The notes under the pieces were generated by a model. It was not told the DNA's origin. It did not search any database and saw nothing but the letters and a program-made list of their open reading frames with translations. DNA of 64,000 bases from NCBI GenBank assembly GCA_025504975.1, contig JANUWI010000004.1, forward strand, positions 806,001 through 870,000. Reading direction: 5' to 3'. Positions 33,884 to 46,779 of the stretch are shown here, in pieces. This DNA comes from Plenodomus lindquistii (taxonomy: Eukaryota > Ascomycota > Dothideomycetes > Pleosporales > Leptosphaeriaceae). The first letter of the stretch is position 1, and the number at the start of each line of letters is the position of its first letter. Made by a program: the position numbers and the translations under genes.

Positions 33884-34594
33884 ATGTCTTTGACTTTTCC
33901 GCCTACCAAAATTCCTATCAAGTATACTCATGTTCACCGACCATGCGTCACGCTCCAGCGAGATTGCCTCATAGTCATCGCTGGCCAGGACTGTGAGGAC
34001 GGTATGGCCACCCGCTCTCAAGTAATTCCTTGGCTTCATGTTAACATCGCTCCAGTCTACCTCAATTTCAACGACGTGGACGTTGAGGCCATTCCGCTCG
34101 CAGAAGTTGTGGCAAAGATTCAGTCGGTTAAGGACAAGGGTGAGCCGCACACTCTTCGAAACTGATCTTGCCTGTCTAACATGATTGCAGTCAATACAGC
34201 CAAAGAAACCTCGGCCACCCCCTTCAACGACACGTCCTCCTCACCGACTCCAGTCGTTGCTGCCTCGCCGCCGGCCTTTGACTGGAGGCGGATGAGCGCC
34301 AACGGCATGCCGGGTAAGATCGATGCTTTTCTATACATCAAGGGTTGGTTTTATGACAAGGGGCGGGCTGAGTTAAACCTCTGCAAGAGAACATTCTGGA
34401 CTCGTTTGGAATGCCCATTGATGGACCAGTGCCCTCATCGTCACCGTTGGTTGACGCCTCAAGAAGAGGAATGGCTGGGTAAGCATGGTACTAGAAGGGC
34501 CCCTGGCGTCAGGATCATGTACTTTGCTGCTGATAAGCATCGGAGAGAGACACTTCATGATCGCGAGACTTTCAATCGACGTGCGCGTCATTGA
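33884..34594 (+). CDS. Small protein with one CCCH-like zinc-finger pattern
   Basis: 219 aa after splicing: exons 33884..34139 and 34191..34594, 51-bp intron (GTGAGC..GCAG, CTAAC branch). Not a family I recognise. The N-terminal ~90 residues read as an alpha/beta segment without known motifs. The linker (Thr, Ser, Pro-rich) follows the splice site. The C-terminal part has Cys-x9-Cys-x5-Cys-x3-His (CKRTF...LECPLMDQCPHRH), matching the spacing of a CCCH finger, which binds zinc and often RNA. It is followed by a basic tail ending RRARH. RNA binding is only an inference from that pattern. Confidence 0.65.
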
Positions 34595-35500
34595 TTCAAC
34601 GACTCACCATTCTCGATCTCTTCCATAGTGTATTATACAATAAACATGCCTGATGTTTCGAAGCTGGTGCCAATCACGCAATAATATTCTCTCAGATTCA
34701 CAAAGTACTTCTCTAGCCTTGGCTATCAAGAATAATCATTTGGCTTTGTGGTGGTGTTGCAATAAGGGTTGCCGCATGTAGACCTCGTGGTGTGCAGCCG
34801 CTTGCATGCACCGAGGGCCACGGGGTTCCCTCGAGGGTGTTGAATTTCCTGGAAGCGGGGACGGTTCGGCGTTGACATATTGCGGCTACACGGCGTGAGT
34901 CCGGGTTCGTGACGAGCAGTATTTGAAGCTGGAATCAACGACTTTGCTTTTATCCCTTGCCACCGCGGCTCTGAGCGTCTTGTTCCCTGAACCTCTACAC
35001 CTACCCGGTACCAAACTGAGTATCTTCATCAATTGCCATGAGTGGAGTGCCATGAAGTTTGTAAGCTGGTTCAGCTACTTCACAACATCAATGGATCTGA
35101 CAAACTCATCATCACTCGCCTCGATGAGGAGATCTCTTGACGTACCACGCCTTGGAGGAACGTGTGGTGAATAGACTTGGGGTTGCTCTTCAGTGGGATT
35201 GGGCTTTGACATGATTCTATATAGTACATGGTCGCGCAATATGACCTTGGTCTTCGCCTCCATTCTATTAGCCTGACTTGACATGTCGCAACATGCATCA
35301 TTTCGGGTGTATGTGTGACGGTGAGCTTAGGGCGTTTGATGGCGGTGAGTGTAGGCGCGGGCACTTAGCCTGCCTCCGCCTAGGATAAGCCACTGCCATT
35401 CCTGGGGGACGGCCCGAGTGATAGTCTTTATAGCGAAGTGTAGTAACTACATAAAAACATACCGTGGCAGACAGGTTACAGCTTTGGTGTCTACCCAACG
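34595..35500. other. Intergenic, no supported gene
   Basis: Several short overlapping ORFs of about 70-95 aa without motifs, all apparently noise. Nothing else recognised. Confidence 0.45.
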
Positions 35501-36469
35501 TCAAGCAAAACTCGCAACCCAAACGTCCATCGACCGGACTCCTTTGCGACCGCCCTGCATGCCCTCTAAGCTTGCCTCACAGGCATCGCGCAACGCAAGA
35601 ATTACACCTCGTTCTCTCTCATCAGCAGCATACTCATCGACTCCCTTCCCAAATGAGGGCGAAAGACAAGCCGACACTTCCCATTGTCCGTCTAGCAACC
35701 CGTCTTCGCACTGCACATGTTTCTCACTTTCCAATTGCCATCCAGCAGCCAAAGCCAGCTCAGTCAGCCGCTTTGGGCCTCAGCACCGTTCGAACATTTG
35801 AGCTGCTCTTGGGCTTACGATACTCCAGAGCTGCTTGAGCCAGCGCCGCCAACACGTGTGGTTGAGCAGAGGGATTCGTCGCCATCAATGACCACTCAGC
35901 AAGTAGAAGGCGTTTGCTGTGCTGCTTAAGGGCACGGAAGGTGGAGAGAATGAGCGAGGGTGAAGGAAAGTACCAAAGGCAGTGGGCGAGCACAGCCGCG
36001 TCGAAAGCCCCGCTGTTATGCGTTATTAGAGCAGGGAGCGAGGCGAGATATTCCAATGGAGATTGCTGAATCCAAGTTACTCGCTTGCCTAGCGGGCCTG
36101 CCAAGATGTGACTTTGTGCTTGACCGAGAGTGTATGGAGAGCCTCTTGTAGTTTCAGTCTTCCCTTGTTTGTATGATCATGCACTCAGAGTCGCGAGATT
36201 AGGTAGATAACGAATGGAAAGAACACACCATAACTGAGGTCAGCCGGATCAATTGCGACAATCTTTCCTTGCCCGCCCACAGCAGTCGCCGGAACAGTAG
36301 TGCGATCTCCCTGCCCGCATCCAAGTTCCAAGATGGTCGAGCCTAGAAGACTGTCCCATTTCTCGAGAAGTGTCAAGCGATGAAAAGTTTGAAAGTGCTG
36401 GATTTCAAAATGAGTGGGGTCGTGTAGGGACAGACACACGATATTAGTGGCATCAAGCTCGGGAGCCAT
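35501..36469 (-). pseudogene. SAM-dependent methyltransferase, frameshifted
   Basis: Rossmann-fold class I methyltransferase with one break. Exon 1 is 36469..36229 and exon 2 begins at 36142; the 86-bp intron starts GTGTGT and ends AGAG. Motif I is clear (TILELGCGQGDRTTVP), then the acidic strand end VAIDPAD, then after the intron YTLGQAQSHILAGPLGKRV, motif IV-like FDAAVLAHCLWYFPSP and motif V-like RLLLAEW. The frame runs into a stop at about 35,760, but family-like sequence (LTELALAAGWQLESE, to VWVASFA) resumes at once in another frame and ends at 35,501. One surplus A near 35,771-35,775 (minus-strand CCCAAAGCGG) explains it. Either a young pseudogene or a sequencing error; no intron fits. 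Substrate unknown. Confidence 0.75.
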
Positions 36470-37264
36470 GCTGTGTTGGGAGAATGGGTCTAGAGGCGTA
36501 TAAATGAAGATCACGTAACTACAGGACAGCTAAGAGGCATACTGAGGGGGATGATTCTGGAGTAGCAATGAGTCAAAGCTTCCAGCCACCAAAGTAAATG
36601 GGGCTCTACATCCCCGTGTCGATCTAAGCTAATAACGGAACTATCAACTGGTTGCTCCCCGAATCGAAATCGTAAGCTAACCAGGGATAGGCATTCCCAT
36701 ATGCTGAAGAAGGATCGCAAAGTGGGGGCTGGGTTGGGGAACTTGACCTGATGATCCCGATCACTACCGGCTTACCACCCTAGATTTTCTTGGCGTCAGC
36801 AACTATACCGGGATGTCCAGAAGCGGTCCAGCATGGATTGCACTACAGGTTGCTTTTCCCCGCTCTCTCGAATCTGACAAGTGCCACATAGTCCGTGGAG
36901 TTGGTTTAGCGATTAGTATAGAGGATAGAATATGAACAAATCCCTCTGTGACTTGTAAAGTGAGTAGGAAGAGAAGCGCAATCTACTAAGTTAATCCGCG
37001 TGAAGATTAGAGCGTGACCTAGCGCGTTCCAACGCATCCTCTGTACTCAGGCCTCCCGGATACGCTAACATCACGCTAGTTAAGCAGGAACAAAGCTAAT
37101 TGGCTCGCAATTCAGTTACGAAGGGGTTCGTATTCATCAACGCATACCCTCTCGCCTCATCCTGGCGGAGGCCTATGCGTCAATAAATACACATTCCTTC
37201 GTAAATTGCGCATGGTTGCGTTCGTGCCATGGGCCATGGGATACTCTAGGGCTATGGGATAAAG

Positions 37265-37480
37265 TATCGAACGTCGTCTTGGGAGCTACCTAGCTAGGCA
37301 AAGTTTTATGGTCATTATTACAGCACAGTTCTTGTTACGGACCAGAATATCAAACGTTGTCTTGGGAACTTCCTAGCTAGGGAAAGTCTTATGGTCATTA
37401 TTACAGCATGATTATTGTTATGGAGCAGAATATCAGACGTTGTCTTGGGAGCTGCTCAGCTCAGCAAAGTATTATGGTCA
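37265..37480 (+). repeat. 83-bp tandem repeat, about 2.6 copies
   Basis: Units start at 37,265, 37,348 and 37,431, each opening TATC-A-ACGT-GTCTTGGGA and containing a TATGGTCATTATTACAGCA-like stretch; the third is truncated. Differences between units are mostly C/T and G/A transitions. Confidence 0.85.
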
Positions 37481-37878
37481 TCCTGCACCTCCTGCATGTT
37501 GATGACAGGATTGATGTGCACTCTACGGTTTTTAAAACTTGCTGAAAGCAAAGGCTCCACCGTACCCACTAATCGCTTTCACAACCTTCCATTTTTACAG
37601 TAGGCCATCCTTCACGAGCGGGATTCTGCCACTTAGAGCGGGTTTCACAAGTCTGCAGCTCATCAAGAGCGAAGAGCGTGCATTCATCTCACGACAACAT
37701 GCGCGTTGATCATTTGATCTTGTCTTACCGGCAGAATGCATACTCAGCCTGATGAACACAAGAGACTGACCGTCATAGTGCCCCCTTGGCGCTGCATCAA
37801 CAGCCTGAGTCTGCCCATCTTATGTTGTGGAGTACTGGGATTAAAGAGATACCAGTAAGCTTATCTCGAGCCGTCTAT

Positions 37879-37887
37879 TATATAAAG
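37879..37887 (+). promoter_or_regulatory. TATA box of the secreted protein gene
   Basis: TATATAAAG 178 bp before the ATG at 38,065, leaving room for a leader of about 150 nt. Confidence 0.5.
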
Positions 37888-38064
37888 CGAGCTTCGTGCC
37901 CTCCGCTTCTTTTTAATTCTCGGATCACAAGCTGTTCCCATCAGACGACTCACGATACTTCACGAATCTCGAGTCTTGATCTCCTTTGAAAAGAATTGCC
38001 CAAGGTGAGTTGAGCTAGAGATCGAACTTCAACCGTAGCTGACCTTGGCGAGATATTGGAGAAC

Positions 38065-38655
38065 ATGCGCAGAACAATCGGTCAGCTCGCGACGCTGCTT
38101 ATCTTCCTATCCGCTGCAACTACGACTGCCGCAGCGGACCTTGAGCTCTTCGAGAACGAAAACGCCTGTGATAGAGCTGGCGGTATCTGCCGAAATATCC
38201 AAGACAACACCTGCTGTTACGTAACAGGGCGACTCTGGGGCTCTGCTGGAGTAGGCTTTGTCACCAGCGGCACCCTGCAACTGTATACGCGCCAAGACAA
38301 CATATACTGCTCGATTTCTATCAGCAACGAGTACAACACCCCAGTGTGCATCTTGTCTGGACTTGATTCGTCGGTCGGTGGGGCTGTCTACCGTGCCCGC
38401 AGAGTACGAGGGACTATGGGAGGTGAAGAAGTGTTGGCGAGTCAGGAAGCTGAACTCATGACGATTGAGGACGGAAAGCAGTATATCATCAGCCATGAGA
38501 AGCAAGCAAAGATTGAAGGTTTTGGAGAGCGACGTGGCGGAGACTTATCGGCGTATGTGAAGGAACACGCTGATATCGTCCGCGAACACAGCAATGATCG
38601 TGGCCAAATCGAAGTAAAAGCTGCAGAGAAGGATGTAGAGAAATCTACAGAGTAA
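38065..38655 (+). CDS. Small secreted Cys-containing protein, effector candidate
   Basis: 196 aa, single exon; no family recognised. A signal peptide is clear (RRTIGQLATLLIFLSAATTTAA, start at the ATG 38,065). The mature N-terminal half holds six cysteines: one at the start of a CDRAGGIC pair, then NTCCYV, IYCSIS and TPVCIL, enough for three disulfides. The second half is hydrophilic, with a charged tail (KAAEKDVEKSTE) lacking cysteine. It is the last intact gene before the RIP-degraded block; about 110 bp separate its stop from the drop in GC. Small, secreted, Cys-paired proteins at such borders are typical effector candidates in plant-associated Dothideomycetes, but function here is inference only. 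Confidence 0.75.
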   Translation: MRRTIGQLATLLIFLSAATTTAAADLELFENENACDRAGGICRNIQDNTCCYVTGRLWGSAGVGFVTSGTLQLYTRQDNIYCSISISNEYNTPVCILSGLDSSVGGAVYRARRVRGTMGGEEVLASQEAELMTIEDGKQYIISHEKQAKIEGFGERRGGDLSAYVKEHADIVREHSNDRGQIEVKAAEKDVEKSTE

Positions 38656-39240
38656 ATAGGGTCTCTGGATTTCGATAACACTTGCATCTAGGTGGAAGTA
38701 TGCTTTAACAGCGACTTACAGAAGTATGCTTCAACAGCAACTTATAGTTACTACATTTTAAATGGTTATATCAATGATATTTTATCACGTCTACACCTCC
38801 ATCCCCCTTCGAGCCTCGCGATGTTCTTTGCGCTTTAGGAAATAAGATGTCTAGTTAGTTAGTATCGCAAAATGCAACGCTATAGAATTGTAGTGTATGT
38901 AAGGGCTCGAGAATAGAGTTATAAGTAGAGATTATATTCTAGCCTAGAGGTAAAATATTATGTAGAGAGCTAGTTTTCTATACGTAAAGTAGAAATATAT
39001 TAGTGTTTCTACTTACTATAGCACGTCTAGTTAGATCTAGTATAGAGAAGTAAAGTAAGTACTAATTTTCTAATAGCTAGAAATTTTATATTTAATTTAT
39101 AATTATTAGGTCTTTAGGTAGCCTTTTTACTACTTAAGTTAAAATAGCCTATAAAAAGTTATTATAGGCTAGAGAAAGCTATTATACTCTAAACTAAAGT
39201 ATAGAAGCTTTTAGCTTTTTACTTTAAAATAGAGATTTTA

Positions 39241-41110
39241 TAAATAATATACCTTATAGGTAAGTTAAATATATAGGTAAATTAAATACTCTACTAAAAC
39301 TCTACTAAAACTAGACTCTATTCTAGTTTAAAGTAATATAATATAGTGCTATATAGTATAAAACTAATTTAAATACTATTCTATAGCTACTTCTACTTTA
39401 TTTTTATATATTTATAAATTATACTCTATTTTATAGTACTATATATAGTATTATACCTACTTATAGCTTTTACTAGCCTACTTTTTTTTTTTACTTTTTT
39501 TCTATTACTACGCGTTTTAAACTTTTTTAAAGTAGTTAAATATAGGCTCTTTTTAGCTATAAAATTACTTTTATACTAAATTTACTTTTTTTTATATAAT
39601 TTATAATATATAGCAGCTTTATTAGCAGCCTAAAGTTTAATAATTTTTTTCTACGCTAATACTAGCTTATACGTAATAATTACAGCTTTTTTTTAATACT
39701 TTTTTAAAAGTTTTAACTATAGAAGTTAATAAACTATCTATATACTTTTAAATTTTTACTTTTATAAATATTAATTATAACTCTAGTTTAAAAGTATTAT
39801 TTAAAATTTATAACTACTAAAGTTTATTATTAATAAAAAATAGTAATAAAGTATATAACTAGATTTTAAAATATAATATAACTAACTCTAGTTTATATAA
39901 AACTAATTTAGCATTTTAAAACTTTTTTTAAATATTACTAGAAGTTATTATAGCTTTATAGGCGTGTATAAAGTAAAGTAGAAATTTAAACTTTATAATA
40001 TATATAATCTAGTTATATATAAACTTTTTAGTTTAATAGCTATATATCTACTTTAAAAATATAAAATAATCTATATTAAATAGCTAGAGAAAGTGTAATA
40101 AATAAAAAGGTATATATATAGTAATAATTTTTTTTTATAGTATTACTAGAATTTAAGTAAGTTATAGTTTTTATAGCTATTAATAATAAATAGCTAGTAC
40201 TCTCTAATAGTCTATATTTTAGTATAAGTATTAAAGTACTCTAACTACTAAAATCTAAGCTTATTAATTATCTAGCTATTTTTAGAGACTATAATAATCT
40301 AATTTCTAGGTAGACTAGTTTTTTTATACTAGACTAAAAAATAGTAACTACTTTTAAAAATAATAAAAAGTAGAATAGTTTATTCTATTATATTAATTTT
40401 TTATATAACTATTATTTATTTCTAGTTACTTTACTAGACTACTTTTAATTATTTTTAATACTCTAAAGCTATAATAACTACTTTAATTAATATCTAGTCT
40501 ATTATAAAGCCTATTTTATTAAAGTTATATATATTTTTATTTTAAATACTATATTTCTTTTTTATATTAGCTACTAACTAGAACTAGGCTTAAATAACTC
40601 TAGAGTTTTTATAAAAAGCTTTTTTATAGTTATACTTATAATTAAACTTTACTTTAAATTTAAAGTAGCGCTTTTTAAACGTACTAAGCTAGTTTACGCT
40701 AATATAGTCTAGATTATATTTATTATATAAAAAATTAGCTATATCTACTATAGTTATAAGCTTTAAAAGAAATTTTTATAGATATAGTTTAAATATATAC
40801 TAAATAATTACTTTTTTTTTATTTTTATTTAGCTTTTTTATATTAGATATACAATTTTTTTTTAAAGCTTTCTAGCGCGTTAATTATTTAGTATAGTATA
40901 AAAAGCTTTATAAGTAGCTATAGCGCGTTATAAAAAAAGTATTACGTTTTATTTAAAAGCTAAAATAGTAGTCTATATCTAACGTTTATTAAAAAGGCTT
41001 ATTTACTATTATTATAAAGGTATTATATAGGTATATATTGTTTTAGTAGAGTTTTAGTAAAGTGTTTAACTTACCTATGTATTTAACTTATCTATAAAGT
41101 ATATTATATA
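39241..41110. mobile_element. RIP-degraded DNA transposon relic with ~70-bp TIRs
   Basis: The 70 bases at 39,241-39,310 match the reverse complement of 41,041-41,110 at about 63 of 70 positions with no gaps; all but one difference are C/T or G/A transitions. The inner edges include TCTACTAAAAC repeats. Total length is about 1.87 kb, the size of Tc1/mariner-Fot1-type elements, and TA is present at both outer ends, but no transposase can be read through the RIP damage. Superfamily is therefore a guess. Confidence 0.8.
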
Positions 41111-41349
41111 GAAAAAAAGTAAATAGTAAAGTATAAAGCCTATTTAAATAATAAAAATTAAAAGGTAATAATATATCTATTTTTAATTTTTAAATAGAAT
41201 TTTTACCTATCTATCTAATTAATTTATTCTATTCTATATTATCTAATATAGTATTATTATAATAGGTATTATAATAATTATACTTTTTTATTTAAAAAAT
41301 ACAGCTTTAATATTTAAAACTATATTATTAAATTAATATATTTTATAAA

Positions 41350-42277
41350 AGCTAATATCTATAGAAATTTTATTTATAGCTAATAATTATTAAAAATATA
41401 GTCTTAACGCCTAGAATAAAGTTTTATAAAAAGCTTAAAATCTATAAAAGTACTAGTATTTAAAAGTTTACTACTAATAAAGTTTATAATAAATATATAG
41501 AATTTATATTAGTTATATAATTATAATATTAAATAGCTACTAAAATTAATAAATAGTACTATTCTAGTTTAAAGTTTATATAAGCAAGGTACATAATTAT
41601 AATCTATTAGTTATATAAAAATTAGAAATTATAAACTTTATAAACTATATAATACTTATATAAAAAAAGGTTTATATAATAAAAGCCTCTAGCTTTTTTT
41701 AAACTAAACCTTTTTTTATATTTATTACTTTTTTATAATATATTTATTAATACTTTTATATTTAATAGCTAACTATAACTCTAGTACTATAGTATTATTA
41801 TTTTTATTAGATAAAAGCCTATTAATATTAGTATAATATAAAATAAATAGATAAAAAATCTACTTTTTAAATAGTACTAAAAGACGCGTTTTAACTAAAT
41901 AATCTAGGTTTTTTAAAAATATAAACTTTATAGGTAGCTTTAACTTTTCTATATAAACTAAAAATAATAGTTTTATATTATAAGCTATTATCTATATATT
42001 TATATTATATTCTTTTACTATTATAGTCTACTATTCTATCTAAATTTATAATAGAGTTTTTATAATAAAATTAATTATTTATACTTTTTAGTAGTATATA
42101 AAAAATACTAATAGTACTAAAATACTATTTAAATATATTTTACTATTTACTTTAATCTAAATATATACTAAATATAATGTATTATTTAGTATTATTATTT
42201 TTAGTTAGTAGATATTCTAGTTTAGTTTAGTATATAGTTATAAATAAATACTTTTTTACTATTATTATATATTTATA
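41350..42277 (+). repeat. Tandem duplication, copy A (~925 bp)
   Basis: Direct repeat of the 42,449-43,371 block, offset about 1,099 bp. Shared landmarks: a GCTAATA(T/C)C start, AACGCCTA, a foldback with GCTTTTTTTAAACTAAA, ACGCGTT, and an ACTATTATTATATATTTATA end. Differences are RIP-like transitions plus a few indels. Confidence 0.75.
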
Positions 42278-42448
42278 CCTAATAAAAAAACTAGCTTCTC
42301 TAGAGAATTTTTCTAGCTCTAGAGAATTTTCGAAATTTTAGTATTAGAATTGCGTTTTTATACTATTTTTTAAATATCTTTAGTTTTAATATACTAGTAG
42401 CTAGCCCTAGGCCTACTCTAGCTAGCTTTAAAAAAAAAACTAGAAATT

Positions 42449-43371
42449 CTCTAATACCTATAGAATTCTTAATTATAGCTAGTAATTAGTAAAAATGTAG
42501 CCTAAACGCCTACACTAAAGTTTTAGAAAAAACTTAGAATTTATAGAAGTATTAGTATTTAAAAGTTTACTAGTAAAAAGTATAATAATAAATATATAGA
42601 ATTTATATTAGTTATATAATTATAATATTAAATAGCTGCTAAAATTAATAAGTAGAGCTGTTTTAGTTTAAAGTACGTATAGGCTAAATGCGCGATTATA
42701 ATCTAATAGTTATACTAAAATTAGAAATTATAGAGCTTACTAACTATAAAATACTTATATAAAAGAGGTTTTATATAAAAAAAGCTTCTAGCTTTTTTTA
42801 AACTAAATCTTTTTCTATTTATTACTTTTTTATAATATACTTATTAACGCTTTTATATATAATAACTAACTATAACTCTAGCACTATAGTATTATTATCT
42901 TTATTAGATAATAGTCTATTAATATTAGTATAATATAATATAAATAGATTAGAAACCTACTTTTTAAATAGCGCTAAAAAACGCGTTCTAACTAGATAAT
43001 CTAGTTTTTTTAAAAACGTAAACTCTATAGATAGCTTTAACTCCTCTATATAAGCTAAAAATAATAGCTCTATATTATAAGCTATTATCTACGTATCTAT
43101 ATTATATTTTTTTACTATTATAGCCTACTATTCTACCTAAACTTATAAAAAAGTCTTTTTAATAAAATTATTTACACTTTTTAGTAGTATACTAAAAATA
43201 CTAATAGTGCTAAAATACTATTTAAATATATTCTACTATTTACTCTAATCTAAATACGTGCTAAATGTAATCTATTACTTAGAATTATTATTTTTAGTTA
43301 GTAAACGTTCTAGGTTAGCTTAGTATATAGTTATAAATAAATACTTTTTTACTATTATTATATATTTATAA
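42449..43371 (+). repeat. Tandem duplication, copy B (~925 bp)
   Basis: Second copy of the repeat at 41,350-42,277. About 170 bp, including a short CTCTAGAGAATTTTTC-like inverted stretch, separate the copies. Too close together to be LTRs of an element with an internal gene. Confidence 0.75.
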
Positions 43372-46300
43372 CTGCGTATTCTAGTACCTATTTTTCTTTA
43401 TTAAATTTCTAATTTAAAGTAACTAAACTTTTTATATAACTTATTTATTTTCTAGTAATATTATAGATAATTTATAATACTATTAATAGTAGTTTTTTAG
43501 GTATTAAAAAATCTTTTTTTAAATATTTTAGTTTTAAGCGCTATTAAACTAAGTTTATTAATAACTTCTAGATTATTTAGTTTAGTTATAAGCTGTGTCT
43601 ATAATAATACAGGCTATAACTAAATAAACTACTATTTTTTTTAAGTACTAGATAGTAACTATAAGTTTATAATACCTATTTTTATAATAGCTATACTTTA
43701 AAAAAGCTTTTTTCTATAAAAATTTTGCTGCTACTATATAGTAGCTATAGTATACTAGTTTTATATATAGTCTATTATACTAATAGCTAAACCTATACTA
43801 ATAAACTTTACTACTATATTTACTTTAATATCTAGTAGTTTTTTTACCTAATTCTAATATTATTATTATTTAATTATAACTATTTAATTTAACTATATTT
43901 TAATCTAGTTTTTATTACTTACTATAGTTTATATAAGCGTTTTATTTAGTTTTTTAACTAAATTTCTTTATATTTATATTATAGTTTTTTCTTTACGTAG
44001 GCGTTTTCTAGATAACGTATTTTTATTAATATCTTCTATATTATTATCTATATTTTTAATAATTTCTAAAGAATTATTATAGAAGTGCTATATAGTTTTA
44101 AGCACTTTCTAATAGTTTATATATTTATAAATATATTATAACGTGTTTTTAATTATTAAAGTAAAAAATACCTCTATTAGTTTATAATTATTAGGTACTT
44201 TTATAAAAAAAGCACGCTTTTTTTTACTTAGAACTTTATACGCTATTAGAACTAGGTCTTGCTATTAATAATTTTTAAAAATATTATCTAGTATAATTAG
44301 TAGTGTAATAGAGGTAGGCATAGTAAAAGTAAAAAAAAAATATAAAAAAGAAATAACGCGTAGAAACTATAATAATTAGTAGAGAATAGCTATTTAGTAT
44401 ATATATAATCTATTTATACTAGACTATATAGTATAATTTTAGCCTATTTTTTTTTAATTATAATTCTATAAGCTAATTTAAATCCCCTCTAGTATAGCAT
44501 ATATTATATACTTTAGTAAAATAAACTATAATTATAATCTAGCAAGCTAGTTTAAATCTAATTTAGTTTATAAAAAATATTTTATAAAATTAGTATACTT
44601 ACACCTAAGTTAATAGTATACTATAACTAGACTATAATTATTACTACTTACTTTTAAACTTTAAATTTATTCTATAATAAATTTATATACTATATTATAT
44701 ATCTAAATTAATATTTAATATAAAGTAGTTATCTGCTTACACTACTAATACTATCTAAACCTAGCTAGTATTATAGACTATTTTACTATAAAATATAGTA
44801 GCTATACTATAATAACTAAACACGCTAAACTATAGATAATTATTAATAAATCTAAAAAAAGCTTTTACTAAAAATATATAGACATCTAGCTCCTTTTAAG
44901 CTAATTCTATCTAGTTATCTCTAATTTTAAAGTTTATAAAAACACACTTTAGTGCGCTTAAAATAGATGTAAGTATATAGTTATTAGAATTATATCTATA
45001 ACTAATAATATAAAAGTATACTTCTAGATAGTATATAATATATACCTACTAAATATAATATATATGTATTCTACTATATAGGTATAGTAGTTATAGTATT
45101 AAAAAGTTACTTTTAGTTAATAATTTTTTACTAAAACTAGTGTAAAAGATAGCTACGCTATAACCCTATTTAAAGTATTTATACTAGAAACTAAGTAAAA
45201 GTAGAAAATTAAAAATAATAGTAATAGAAAAATAGATATATACACGCCTAGTACTCTACCTACTTTAGAGTTTCTATATATAAACGCTATCTAGGCTACT
45301 ATTACTAGACTTAAAGTATAATTTATAGCTAGATAAATAAAGCTTATATACTTTTTTATAATATATAATTAAATAGCTCTAGCTGCGCCTAACTATTTTA
45401 CTAACCTATACTTTAAATATATATAATTCTATAAATATATAGTAGAAATACTTTAGAAAATAGTATATAAATATATAAAGCTAAGTATAGTTTTAGCTAA
45501 ACTTCTATATTTACGTAAAATAGTAAAAAGTATAGTATTATACTATTAGTATATAGTAGTAGAAATATTGTAATAAACTAGAATTTAAGTTATATAAAAG
45601 AATTAGAATTATATTCTAGCTATATCTTTTTTTTACTACTAAAAATTTAATAACTACTATAGTAATACTTTTAGTAATATTTTTACTTTTTTCTTTTAAA
45701 TTATAACTAAAAAAAATCTAGTACTACTAATACTTTACTATATACTCTACTAAATTAGTACCTAGAATACTATTAACTAATATTTTATAAATATTAATAA
45801 AAAAATACCTAAGGTTAAACCTAAATATAAGTAATTAGAGTTAAATAAGTTTAAAACTCTTTACTATAATTTCTAGATATCTCTAATTAAATAAACTAGT
45901 ATTAAATAAAATAATAAATTTACTTTAGTAACTACCTTTACTTTTATTATAGTTAATTTAAAAGAAAATAAATTCTAAGTAGTATATAACTTTATAACTA
46001 ATTTTATAGCTATAAAAAAAATAGCCTGCTTTATAGCATGCTAGAAATTTTAGCTTTTTTTAGAATATTATAATTTATTTTTAATTTCTATTTTAGAATA
46101 TACTAAGCCTTTAAATAAAGTTAGAACTATAATTAATAAAATAGAGGCACTTGTAATAGAATAATAATAAATTAGAGAGCTTTTCTAGTAAAAAAAAAAG
46201 CGTAACTACTCTATTAGCTAATAGACTAAAATATAGATTTACTAATACTTTACCTTTTTTTATCTAATTTTTATATTATAGATAATTTTAACTACGTACT

Positions 46301-46779
46301 ATATTAGCTAGTTTTAATATAGTAAAACTTTTAATACCTTTATACATTAGAAAAGTAATACTATTATAGTATATAATATATTAATAATATTTAAAAAATA
46401 TACTAGTATAGTTTAGTATTTATACTATAATATAGAAAAGCTATTATTCTAACTTACTACTATAAATTCTCTATATAAGCTTTTTATAGTGCTTTAGAAT
46501 TATTTTAAATATAACATATCTAATAAAAATTAAAGCTATTTTCTACTTTTACTAACCTAACTAGTATTAAAGAAATATAATTAATTTATTATAAAATCTA
46601 TAATAGTAGCTATTACAGTAAAATAGTTAAAGAAATTAGTTTTAATAGACTTTACTACTTTTAACTAAGTTAAGTAATATAGTAATTATATATAATACTT
46701 TTTTTAAATACTATTTTTATTTATATATTTTATAAGTAAATAGTCTAGCTAATTTACTAAAGTTTTTAGCCTGTAACTA

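Larger units (their letters stand above)
36470..38064. other. Intergenic, increasingly AT-rich, with a tandem repeat and promoter
   Basis: About 1.6 kb with no supported gene. It contains the 83-bp tandem repeat at 37,265-37,480 and the TATA box of the secreted protein gene. Confidence 0.5.
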
